Positions 1 to 6,163 of a stretch of 11,310 bases of DNA are shown in pieces. The stretch's first letter is position 1, and every line of letters starts with the position of its first letter. A model generated the notes under the pieces. That model was not told the origin of the DNA. It did not search any database and saw only the letters and a list, made by a program, of their open reading frames with translations. The translations under genes were made by a program, and so were the position numbers. This stretch comes from Myxococcota bacterium (GTDB lineage Bacteria; Myxococcota_A; Polyangia; HGW-17): positions 1 through 11,310 of the forward strand of contig JAHJLU010000378.1 of NCBI GenBank assembly GCA_018821745.1, in the 5' to 3' direction.

Positions 1-234
1 ACAATCATTGCATTGATTTTTGATACTTGCTGAACCCGACTTTCAGCTGACTCGAAATGTATTTCATCACCGGGATTGTCTGGTGGATTCACAGCCAGCC
101 CCTGTCTACGGCATACCGGTTCGAAGCGACTACAGCGTACCGATCCAAGACAATAAAAAGAACTGAACAGCCAGGCGTTTACGTAAGCACCTCCCTCCAA
201 ATGACACCGCATCACAACCGGGGAATAAACAGGG
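1..234. other. Gene-free stretch at left edge
   Basis: I see no convincing gene here. A short plus-strand frame (57-245) lacks a ribosome binding site and any recognisable motif. The base composition is more AT-rich than the conserved genes to the right. The stretch lies just downstream of the ligase remnant, reading on the minus strand, so it may be old 3' flanking sequence of a lost gene. Confidence 0.5.
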
Positions 235-336
235 TCATTTCATGAACGTGGGGAGCATCACGCTGCGAAGGGTGTTCTTTTCGATGTTGCCGAAGCTCGT
301 GGTGGGAAAGGATTCGAACTTGATGATAATTTTTGG
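235..336 (-). pseudogene. Remnant of the C-terminal end of an AMP-forming acyl/aryl-CoA ligase
   Basis: Translated on the minus strand from about 336 to the TGA at 235-237, the frame reads PKIIIKFESFP, then TTSFGNIEKNTLR, then about ten more residues and the stop. The spacing of P, P-x-T, G-x-I and L-R is exactly that of the A10 motif region of the ANL superfamily (consensus P..i.fvd.lPkT.tGKi.r..LR). The catalytic Lys of GKI is Asn here. Upstream (towards 420) the frame stays open only to a TGA near 422, and what it encodes does not look like the rest of a ligase, so the N-terminal 90% or more of the gene is missing. I infer a decayed 3' fragment left by deletion or insertion. A coincidental match remains possible because the motif is short. 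Confidence 0.5.
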
Positions 337-512
337 GCACAACACCCAACCGCAAATCAGGAGGCATCCCTCCCCATAACGCAGCAATGGGAGAAGCGCA
401 CCCACGCTCTCAGTTCAACACAAATAAGTGGAAATTGACTGATAAAAACAATAAAAATAAGGAGAAGAAAACACAATGGAGGCTATTGAACACACTAAAT
501 ACCATGTCAGGA

Positions 513-563
513 AAAGACAGCATACTCGGCAAAAATCAGAAAATGCGGTTTGATATGCCTGCC
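513..563 (+). repeat. Copy A of a diverged 51-bp coding-like element
   Basis: It aligns without gaps to the reverse complement of 3665-3715, with 33 of 51 bases identical by my hand count, including CATACTCGG and CCTGCC. Read in the frame shown, the two copies encode KDSILGKNQKMRFDMPA and KRSILGKSRNQRFEFPA, 10 of 17 residues identical. Several differences are synonymous third-base changes (GGC/GGT, AAA/AAG, CGG/CGC, TTT/TTC). That pattern suggests both derive from a protein-coding sequence rather than a promoter. The copy sits in frame with, but upstream of, the LRR lipoprotein start. I do not recognise the protein. Confidence 0.5.
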
Positions 564-622
564 ACCAGAAGATATGGCGAAGAATTCGCTTACTCAAGTT
601 TTTGCGCACAAGGGGATGCGCA

Positions 623-629
623 GGGAGGT
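623..629 (+). promoter_or_regulatory. Ribosome binding site of the LRR lipoprotein gene
   Basis: GGGAGGT lies six bases before the ATG at 636. It fixes the start at the residue that opens a lipoprotein signal peptide, rather than at the in-frame ATG at 333 that would bury that signal 101 residues inside the protein. Confidence 0.75.
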
Positions 630-635
630 ACTGCG

Positions 636-2981
636 ATGAAGATAATCAGTGGATTGATTCTTTTGGTGGGGCTGTTCGGTGTGGGCTGCACGGATCCTTC
701 TCCACCACCGCGAACCCCAGCACAGGCAGCAACAACTAACCCTGTCCTTTCCGCTCCCCCGAAGGCCAGTGTGGCGCCGGGACGACGGCTCACCACGCCT
801 GCTCAACCTCTCACGCGGGTGGAGATTCATGCCGAGGAGAAGGTCCCCCGGGCGCGCCTGCTCCGCAAGGGACAGGTTCTGCTGCTCGGTGAGGGGAACG
901 ATCGATTGGGGGGTGTGCACCAGCTCTATCGCTACCAGGGCGAGGGGACGATCCGCTGGTGGCGATTCGGGCCCCGGCTGGAGGTCAACGGGGTCGTGGT
1001 GAGTCTGGACCTGCGTGAGTTGACAATCACACAGGCAAAGCGACTCATAAAGGAGCACCGGACCACAGTAACCAGCGTGATGCTTGAGTATGTCCCTCAG
1101 GACTGGAAGGCCATGGTGAGCTTGGTCGGACAGCTCTCAACAAAGGAGCTGGTGATCTGGTTGCAGTCCCGTCGCCAGGGCATAGACAGTGCCCTCGTGG
1201 GGCTCGCGCCCCTGAAGAATCAATTGCGCGGCTTGTTGGTGCACCAGATCGACCTCAGGGTCACCGACTGGCTGGGTAAACTGAGCTCCTTTCCCAAACT
1301 GGACACCGTGGGGCTCTATAATGTGAAAATGCAGGAAAAAGACCTGCGGGTGCTCCAGGGCATGAAGCAGCTTCGACAGTTGAGTCTTCTCTGGCAGCGG
1401 TTCAATCGTCCCTGGGAGATGGAGCGCAGCATCCCCATGAACAAGGTGGCTCCGAGTGCGGCCACCAGCATGTTCAAAGAGCTCGCCGTGCTGCGATCTC
1501 TTGAGCGATTGACGCTCTGGATACCCGTCGGCATAGGCTCGCCTCTTGCGCTGCTCGATGCGCTGCCCCGGCTCGAAGACCTCGACCTCACGCAGAACAA
1601 CCTCTTGCCAGAAGCATCAAAAGCCCTCTCCAGTCTGCGCAGGCTTCAGCGCCTCGTCGTCGCCCAGGGGTGGGGGCGTGGGACGGCACGGATTGGGGTG
1701 AAGGATCTACCCTTGCTCAGGAGCCTTCACCTGGGCAACATCGACAAGGAACATAGGCCGCTCCTCAAAGCACTAAAGCATCTTAACCAGGTCGAGATCC
1801 TGAGCATCGCCTCCGACAAGATAAGTGACAGAGATCTCCAGTTTCTCCGGGGCCTCAAAAACCTTCGGGCACTTGATCTCATGGCTTCCAACCAACTGAA
1901 GGGACCGGGGTATGCGAACCTGACGGGGCTGTCGCAGCTGCGGGCGCTGTATCTGTCCGAGGTCGTAGGGGAGCAGCCGGTCCTTGTGCATCTGGCAAAG
2001 ATTCCCCAGCTCGAGATCCTGAGCATGCGCGCAGGATATTTCATAAAGGGGGACATGAAGTGGCTGGGCAGGATGAAGTTGCTCAGGGCCCTGGGACTTC
2101 CCACCAACGGCAACAAACTGGAGCCTCCGGCAGGCCTGGCGAATCTGAATCGCCTGGAGTGGTTGGATCTTGGCGGAGTGAGCATTTCCGGCAAGTTTGA
2201 TATGCGATGGCTCCGCGGAATGTCGCGCCTGCGAGTGCTCGACCTGCATTGCGATGAGATCGATCGAACCCACCTGAGCGCCCTGGGCTCACTGTCTGCA
2301 CTCGAGTACCTTGAGCTGTTGGGCGACGAGTTCGATGCTCGCGCCGGGCGGGCCCTTAAAACGCTGTCGTCCCTGCGCGTAGTAAAGCTCAATGGTACCC
2401 ACGCCGGTGATGAGGCGTTGGCAGGTTTGCAATTCGCGCTCGGGCTGCAGCGTCTCAGCACGCCCTCGAACATCACAGACAAAGGATTGAAGAATCTGGT
2501 GGGCCTGCCAAAGCTGCACTGGCTCTATATCAACAGCGCGAAGCAGCTCACCCGAGCCAGCGGTGACGTCCTTGGGAAGATGAAAGCGCTTCGGTACCTG
2601 ACCTTCCATCAGGATCACCTGGGAGACTCGGTGCTTCAGGGCATCATCCGCAACCGCGCACTGCGCTCTCTCAACCTGGGTGGTCTGGAGGTCACCGCGA
2701 AGGGAGTCCATATGCTCGGGGTCCTGAATAACCTTGGAAACCTCTCCTTCCAGGGAAATCGGGTGAAGCGGGAAGGGATCGGGCCGCTGAGCCAGTTGTC
2801 AAATCTCCGAGCCTTGGAAGTCGGCTACCGTACCCTCACCGCGGGCGAGCTCCATTCACTGTCTGGATTGAAGCGTCTGAGCTATCTGAGCTCGCGCGTT
2901 GACAATGGTGCGGCCGGGGTAAAGGCCCTCTCCCGGTTCAAGAAGAGCCTCCCTCACTGCCATCTGGTACTCGAACTTTAG
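636..2981 (+). CDS. Large leucine-rich-repeat lipoprotein
   Basis: The predicted protein has 781 residues. Residues 1-18 form a lipoprotein signal peptide: MK, a hydrophobic run, then FGVGC with Cys18 as the lipidated residue. Residues 19-60 are a Pro/Ala/Thr-rich linker typical of a surface-anchored protein. A short globular stretch (about 65-160) precedes leucine-rich repeats of about 23-25 residues running to the C-terminus (about 165-775). Clear repeat units include LEDLDLTQNNL, LRALDLMASNQL, LRVLDLHCDEI, LEYLELLGDEF and LRSLNLGGLEV, often followed by an amphipathic segment ending in L..L..L. The last repeat closes with LPHCHLVL, a common ending in bacterial LRR proteins. LRR arrays usually bind proteins, so I infer an adhesion or scaffold role in the envelope; the partner is unknown. 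There is no catalytic domain. It converges on the next gene with a 14-base gap and no visible terminator. Function is not established. Confidence 0.85.
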   Translation: MKIISGLILLVGLFGVGCTDPSPPPRTPAQAATTNPVLSAPPKASVAPGRRLTTPAQPLTRVEIHAEEKVPRARLLRKGQVLLLGEGNDRLGGVHQLYRYQGEGTIRWWRFGPRLEVNGVVVSLDLRELTITQAKRLIKEHRTTVTSVMLEYVPQDWKAMVSLVGQLSTKELVIWLQSRRQGIDSALVGLAPLKNQLRGLLVHQIDLRVTDWLGKLSSFPKLDTVGLYNVKMQEKDLRVLQGMKQLRQLSLLWQRFNRPWEMERSIPMNKVAPSAATSMFKELAVLRSLERLTLWIPVGIGSPLALLDALPRLEDLDLTQNNLLPEASKALSSLRRLQRLVVAQGWGRGTARIGVKDLPLLRSLHLGNIDKEHRPLLKALKHLNQVEILSIASDKISDRDLQFLRGLKNLRALDLMASNQLKGPGYANLTGLSQLRALYLSEVVGEQPVLVHLAKIPQLEILSMRAGYFIKGDMKWLGRMKLLRALGLPTNGNKLEPPAGLANLNRLEWLDLGGVSISGKFDMRWLRGMSRLRVLDLHCDEIDRTHLSALGSLSALEYLELLGDEFDARAGRALKTLSSLRVVKLNGTHAGDEALAGLQFALGLQRLSTPSNITDKGLKNLVGLPKLHWLYINSAKQLTRASGDVLGKMKALRYLTFHQDHLGDSVLQGIIRNRALRSLNLGGLEVTAKGVHMLGVLNNLGNLSFQGNRVKREGIGPLSQLSNLRALEVGYRTLTAGELHSLSGLKRLSYLSSRVDNGAAGVKALSRFKKSLPHCHLVLEL

Positions 2982-2995
2982 ACGCGACGCAGTCC

Positions 2996-3586
2996 CTACT
3001 TTTCTGCAGGTTGGCACTTCGCGATGCGGTTGATCTCGACACACACCATCCCCTCTGTGGGATCACATATCTCCAGGATAAGGCTCTGCTCCCCGTTTGT
3101 ATTGCAGGTGTAGATGTTCCCGTCCTCCCCGCAGAGGCTCCCCCCAGGGTAACAAAAGGCGCAGATGGGATCTTCCGGGGGCCCAAAGGTGAAGCACTTG
3201 GGGTCCCGGCAGTTGATTGCGGGAGAGAATTGGGAAGACCCGCTGTAGGAGAGCTCTTCGCGTGTGCACTCCCTGAACCCGGGCGGCATGGGGTCGCTGC
3301 TGCAGTGATAGGAGGACGAGACAAAGAGGTTACCGTTTGTCAGGGTCCGGCACATGTTGGTGGTCACCATGTTGTTGAAGCAGTTGGTGACCTCGCCACG
3401 CTCAAAGCAGAGCTGGATGGAGTCGTAGCAGGCGAACGTGTCCCCCTCGGGAACCAATAGGTACCCGCCGTATAAATTACAATGATCGCTCTCCACACAC
3501 TCTCCCCCGGGCGGGGGGCAGGCAACTTCGGAGTCATAAAAACACCCGAAAGAAAAAAGGAGACCAAGGGGAAGAAGGTATCGCAT
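2996..3586 (-). CDS. Cys-rich small lipoprotein of unknown function
   Basis: The predicted protein has 196 residues. It begins with a lipoprotein signal peptide (MRYLLPLGLLFSFGC) with Cys15 as the lipidation site. The mature part contains about 18 further cysteines spread along its length (for example CPPPGGEC and CAFC), so a disulfide-stabilised secreted or outer-membrane protein is likely. There is no recognisable catalytic motif. It resembles, in style only, the many small Cys-rich lipoproteins of myxobacteria and relatives. I chose the ATG at 3586 because GAGG (3596-3599) lies nine bases upstream of it. A TTG at 3601 and an ATG at 3595 are in frame, but the first precedes the GAGG and the second abuts it, and both would only add MRMNT-like residues. 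The gene has its own 330-bp upstream region and converges on the LRR gene. Confidence 0.75.
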   Translation of the reverse strand: MRYLLPLGLLFSFGCFYDSEVACPPPGGECVESDHCNLYGGYLLVPEGDTFACYDSIQLCFERGEVTNCFNNMVTTNMCRTLTNGNLFVSSSYHCSSDPMPPGFRECTREELSYSGSSQFSPAINCRDPKCFTFGPPEDPICAFCYPGGSLCGEDGNIYTCNTNGEQSLILEICDPTEGMVCVEINRIAKCQPAEK

Positions 3587-3916
3587 GGTGTTCATCCTCA
3601 ATCGTGGGTAGGCTGGTTGTCACTAAAGTTGAGCATACTAACGTCAATCTGTCCATAGGTCATAGGCAGGAAACTCGAAGCGCTGGTTCCGGCTCTTACC
3701 GAGTATGGACCGTTTCTTTTTTTTAACACTAAACCCCATGAAGGGGCCGCTGGTGCTGTGGGACTACCAGCTTTTGAGTCGCGTGGCGGTGGTCAGGATT
3801 TTGCATGACTCGGCTGTGGCTTGTCGCTGGGGGGAGTCTGCGGGGATCCTCGCTCCCAGATCTTTGCTGTCTCGGACGAACCCCGGGGAGCGCGACTCAA
3901 GCACACTCTGGAAGAG
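3587..3916. other. 330-bp intergenic region between the Cys-rich lipoprotein and the HAD lipoprotein
   Basis: I see no intact gene. A minus-strand 31-codon frame (3644-3739) contains copy B of the coding-like element but has no ribosome binding site. A CCCC/GGGG hairpin at 3734-3746 is followed on the minus strand only by a broken T run (TTTAGTGTT), so it is at best a weak terminator for the operon ending at 3917. A clear promoter for the Cys-rich lipoprotein gene cannot be picked out; TTGACG on the minus strand near 3642-3647 lacks a well-spaced -10. Confidence 0.5.
3665..3715 (-). repeat. Copy B of the diverged 51-bp coding-like element
   Basis: This is the partner of the element at 513-563, in the same orientation relative to the lipoprotein gene that follows. 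On the minus strand it encodes SILGKSRNQRFEFPA inside a 31-codon frame starting at an ATG (3739) and ending at a TGA (3644-3646). The preceding residues are Lys-rich (VKKKKR). The distance from the end of the element to the downstream lipoprotein start is 78 bases here and 72 bases at copy A. The similar placement could mean a shared 5' region from an old duplication, or two remnants of the same mobile or repeated gene. Confidence 0.5.
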
Positions 3917-4996
3917 TCACTCCCCACGCGATGCGGCGGCGATGTGGCAGGCCGCCTCCTGGTAGGCGGGTCGCTCGAGGCGGGTGATCCAGAGCCTGTG
4001 ACGTGCATAGCGGAGCATGGGGTAGTCGTTGGGGGAGTCGCCCCCCGCCAGGTAGGGTCGCTTCATCCCCTTTGCCCTGATAATATTGGCGACCTTGCCG
4101 CTGTAGGCGGGGAGGGGATATTCTATCTGGGCGGTGAGGGTGAAGTGGGCGAGCTCCGCGGGATTCAGGTCTGCGTAGGCCTTGTTGGACTCCACCAGGA
4201 ACCGGTCGCTGTTGAGGGTGCCCGTGCGCGTGTCACGCAGCAGGACGCTGACCCCCGTCACATGCCCGGGAGGGATGGTGGCGCCGGGCCCATGGAGCTT
4301 GACCATGGCAGGATTGAGAAAGTTCTTCACCATGTATCGGACGGTCCATACATTGGAAGCCGAGACAATGAGGACGTCGAACCCGTTCACCCGCAAGAGG
4401 CCCATGAGGTCAATGATCTCCGGCTGGAAGAAGGGTCTGGGGAAGCCGCTCACGGTCTGGACCGCCTGTGCGCCCCACCGCTCCGCGTCGGCGCTGCCAT
4501 GATTAAAAGCCTTTTCGGTGTATTCGAGGATCCGCGCGGGGGTGAAGCCGCGCATCATCTTCACCGCCCAGGCGTAGGCGATGCTGTTGGAGGAGTGTCC
4601 GCCACCCCGGTGTTTGACCATGTGGAGGATCTTTTCATAGAGACCATGGAGGGTCCGCTCTTTTTGTGGGTCCACCAGCGCCCCATCAAGACTGAAGGGT
4701 GGCGAGAGATCGCGGCTCAGCGTTGCGGGAGAGACACCGCCTTCCAGGCTGATTTGTCCCAGGGTTGCCTCCCCGATATCCCGACTGACAGTGGTGTTGT
4801 CAAAGTCAAAGACGGCAAACTCACCCTTGTGAGCGCCTCCCTGTATGAGGATCTCCAGGGATTTTTTCACGGCCAGGTTCCAGTGGTTTGCTTGAAGCTC
4901 GGGGGTGTCTCGGGTCATGACCGGCTTATTTTTGCTCCCCTCACAGGAAATGAAAAGGAAAATCAGCGAAATGCCCAGGGAATGAGCAGCGCGCAT
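3917..4996 (-). CDS. HAD-superfamily phosphatase lipoprotein
   Basis: The predicted protein has 359 residues. A lipoprotein signal peptide ends at LFISC with Cys18 lipidated, which places the enzyme in the periplasm attached to a membrane. All four HAD motifs are visible: motif I VFDFDNTT with nucleophile Asp64 and acid/base Asp66; motif II VSAS with Ser212; a motif III Lys, probably Lys301; and motif IV GGDSPND with Asp320 and Asp324. The roughly 140-residue insert between motifs I and II is a helical cap of the kind seen in phosphoserine-phosphatase-like HADs (type C1). Exported relatives include phosphorylcholine phosphatase, but the substrate cannot be read from the sequence. The start at 4996 follows GGGGAGG by six bases. 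A longer in-frame opening at 5122 overlaps the next gene and lacks the signal peptide at its N-terminus. The gene is last in the rpsF-dnaB run, 64 bases after the zinc-motif gene. Confidence 0.85.
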   Translation of the reverse strand: MRAAHSLGISLIFLFISCEGSKNKPVMTRDTPELQANHWNLAVKKSLEILIQGGAHKGEFAVFDFDNTTVSRDIGEATLGQISLEGGVSPATLSRDLSPPFSLDGALVDPQKERTLHGLYEKILHMVKHRGGGHSSNSIAYAWAVKMMRGFTPARILEYTEKAFNHGSADAERWGAQAVQTVSGFPRPFFQPEIIDLMGLLRVNGFDVLIVSASNVWTVRYMVKNFLNPAMVKLHGPGATIPPGHVTGVSVLLRDTRTGTLNSDRFLVESNKAYADLNPAELAHFTLTAQIEYPLPAYSGKVANIIRAKGMKRPYLAGGDSPNDYPMLRYARHRLWITRLERPAYQEAACHIAAASRGE

Positions 4997-5002
4997 GGAG
5001 CA

Positions 5003-5009
5003 CCTCCCC
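5003..5009 (-). promoter_or_regulatory. Ribosome binding site of the HAD lipoprotein gene
   Basis: GGGGAGG on the minus strand lies six bases before the ATG at 4996. It decides the start in favour of the lipoprotein signal peptide over the 42-residue longer in-frame opening that begins at 5122 inside the neighbouring gene. Confidence 0.75.
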
Positions 5010-5060
5010 TTTGGGTTGGGTGTAATGATCCTCGGGGGCGAAGCCACGGAGCGGCGACTG

Positions 5061-6137
5061 CTAGTCGACGTCGTAGAGGTCGCTGACGCCTTTTTTGTAG
5101 CGCTCGGGGTCGTTGATGTCATCGGCGGAGAGGGCCACCGGCGCGATGGGAATCCAGCCCATGCCCAGACAGATGGGGCAGGTCACGACGCCGGTGCCGT
5201 GGCAAACTTCACAGGATTCATTGGGGTTGCCGTCGGCGGTGTTGTCGGCGCAGTTGCACTCGAGGTAGGTGTCCTCGTGGAGCTCGGGGCTGGTGGCGGA
5301 CATGGAGCATTCCACTTCCAGCGCTTCGATGACGTAGGTGTCGTCTTTTTCGCCCACGGTGAGCAGGAGGTTCTCGCCACCCACTTCCACGGTGCCGTAA
5401 AGTTTTCCGTCTTCCTCTTCGGTGAACTCATCCATGTAGGGGGAGAAGTAGTTGGGGAAGATCATGTGAGGATAATCAAAGGCCTCGGTGTTGAAGAATT
5501 CGCGGTAGTACTCCTGGTACTGCTTGTAGTTGGCGTAGTAGAGCTTGTCCAGTTCGTAGAGATAGGAGGCGATGAACTTGGCCAGCTTCTTGTTGGGTTT
5601 TTCCCAGTTTTCCACGTCTTCCATGAGCTCTTTCTCTCCGGAGAGGGGCTCGTCCTCGGGCTGGGCGCCATGCTCGTGGCTGGCCTCGGCGTCACGCAGG
5701 GAGATGATCCCTTCGCCGCCGCAGGTGGGACAGGTGCCCATGCCTTCGCACATGGGACACTCGGTGTCGTCATCGATGTCGCCGTTGCCACCGCACATGG
5801 GGCATTTGCCCTTGGTGTCCTCGTCGTCCTGGCATTCACACAGGAGCAGGAAGTCTTCAATCTTGCCCGCGCCCTCATCGGTGGCACCCACTTCGTAGCG
5901 GCTGCCGTCGGAGATGAGGACGTTGTAAACCTGGGCTGACTCGTCGTGGGTCACTTCGTCCACGGAGCTTTCATCCTCAGCGGCCTCGACCTCGTGCATG
6001 TCCTTGATGGCTTCAACGATTTCCGGTGTTGTGTAGCGTGCCATGATGTCGAGTTGCCGTTTCATGAACTGCTTTTTCTCGGCGGCGGTTTTTTTGATGA
6101 AGTCGGTGATGATTTTTTCGACAGTCTTGTTATCCAT
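5061..6137 (-). CDS. Unrecognised protein with five DnaJ-like CxxCxGxG zinc motifs
   Basis: The predicted protein has 358 residues, is acidic, and has no signal peptide or membrane segment, so it is cytoplasmic. The N-terminus (1-50) is helical and Lys-rich, followed by an acidic linker. Cluster A has CEC (100-102), CPMCGGNG (112-119), then CPMCEGMG and CPTCGGEG in tandem (127-143). Cluster B has CNC (294-296), CEVCHGTG (309-316) and CPICLGMG (320-327). CxxCxGxG is the repeat of the DnaJ cysteine-rich zinc domain, but there is no J domain or HPD motif. Between the clusters (about 165-275) lie a Tyr-rich helical part and a beta-rich part. AGAGG lies five to six bases before the ATG. The gene starts 26 bases after dnaB and is probably co-transcribed with it. 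A chaperone-like or nucleic-acid-related role is speculation; I do not recognise the family. Confidence 0.85.
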   Translation of the reverse strand: MDNKTVEKIITDFIKKTAAEKKQFMKRQLDIMARYTTPEIVEAIKDMHEVEAAEDESSVDEVTHDESAQVYNVLISDGSRYEVGATDEGAGKIEDFLLLCECQDDEDTKGKCPMCGGNGDIDDDTECPMCEGMGTCPTCGGEGIISLRDAEASHEHGAQPEDEPLSGEKELMEDVENWEKPNKKLAKFIASYLYELDKLYYANYKQYQEYYREFFNTEAFDYPHMIFPNYFSPYMDEFTEEEDGKLYGTVEVGGENLLLTVGEKDDTYVIEALEVECSMSATSPELHEDTYLECNCADNTADGNPNESCEVCHGTGVVTCPICLGMGWIPIAPVALSADDINDPERYKKGVSDLYDVD

Positions 6138-6163
6138 GATGTCCTCTTGGTGCCTTGTGCACC

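Larger units (their letters stand above)
337..635. other. Upstream region of the LRR lipoprotein gene, no intact gene
   Basis: This AT-rich stretch separates the ligase remnant from the LRR gene. The LRR frame is open back to 333, but the lipoprotein signal and ribosome binding site place the start at 636. A 25-codon frame at 476-553 has an AAGGAG 11 bases upstream of its ATG, but encodes nothing I recognise. Bases 513-563 match an element upstream of the second lipoprotein gene (see the repeat entries). A TTGACT at 435-440 has no good -10 partner at the right distance, so I do not call a promoter. Confidence 0.45.

Noticed and set aside
301..321. tRNA T-arm-like string (reverse complement contains TTCGAAT and ends CCCACCA)
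   Set aside because: The T stem does not pair beyond one or two bases, and no anticodon or D arm is found in the adjacent sequence. The same bases are explained as codons of the ligase remnant.
476..553. 25-codon ORF with an AAGGAG upstream
   Set aside because: The spacing is long (11 bases), the product has no recognisable features, and its frame differs from the frame supported by the repeated element.
333..635. In-frame N-terminal extension of the LRR protein
   Set aside because: It would place the lipoprotein signal peptide at residue 102, and the ribosome binding site sits right before 636.
3734..3746. Terminator after the HAD gene
   Set aside because: The stem has only four base pairs and the following T run is interrupted; it is also about 170 bases past the stop codon.
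3821..5086. 421-codon plus-strand open frame
   Set aside because: It lies antisense to the HAD lipoprotein, which has a complete motif set, signal peptide and ribosome binding site. The frame is open only because of the base composition of the opposite strand.
4995..5939. 314-codon plus-strand open frame, Val/Gly-rich
   Set aside because: It is antisense to the zinc-motif gene; its low-complexity composition mirrors acidic codons on the other strand.
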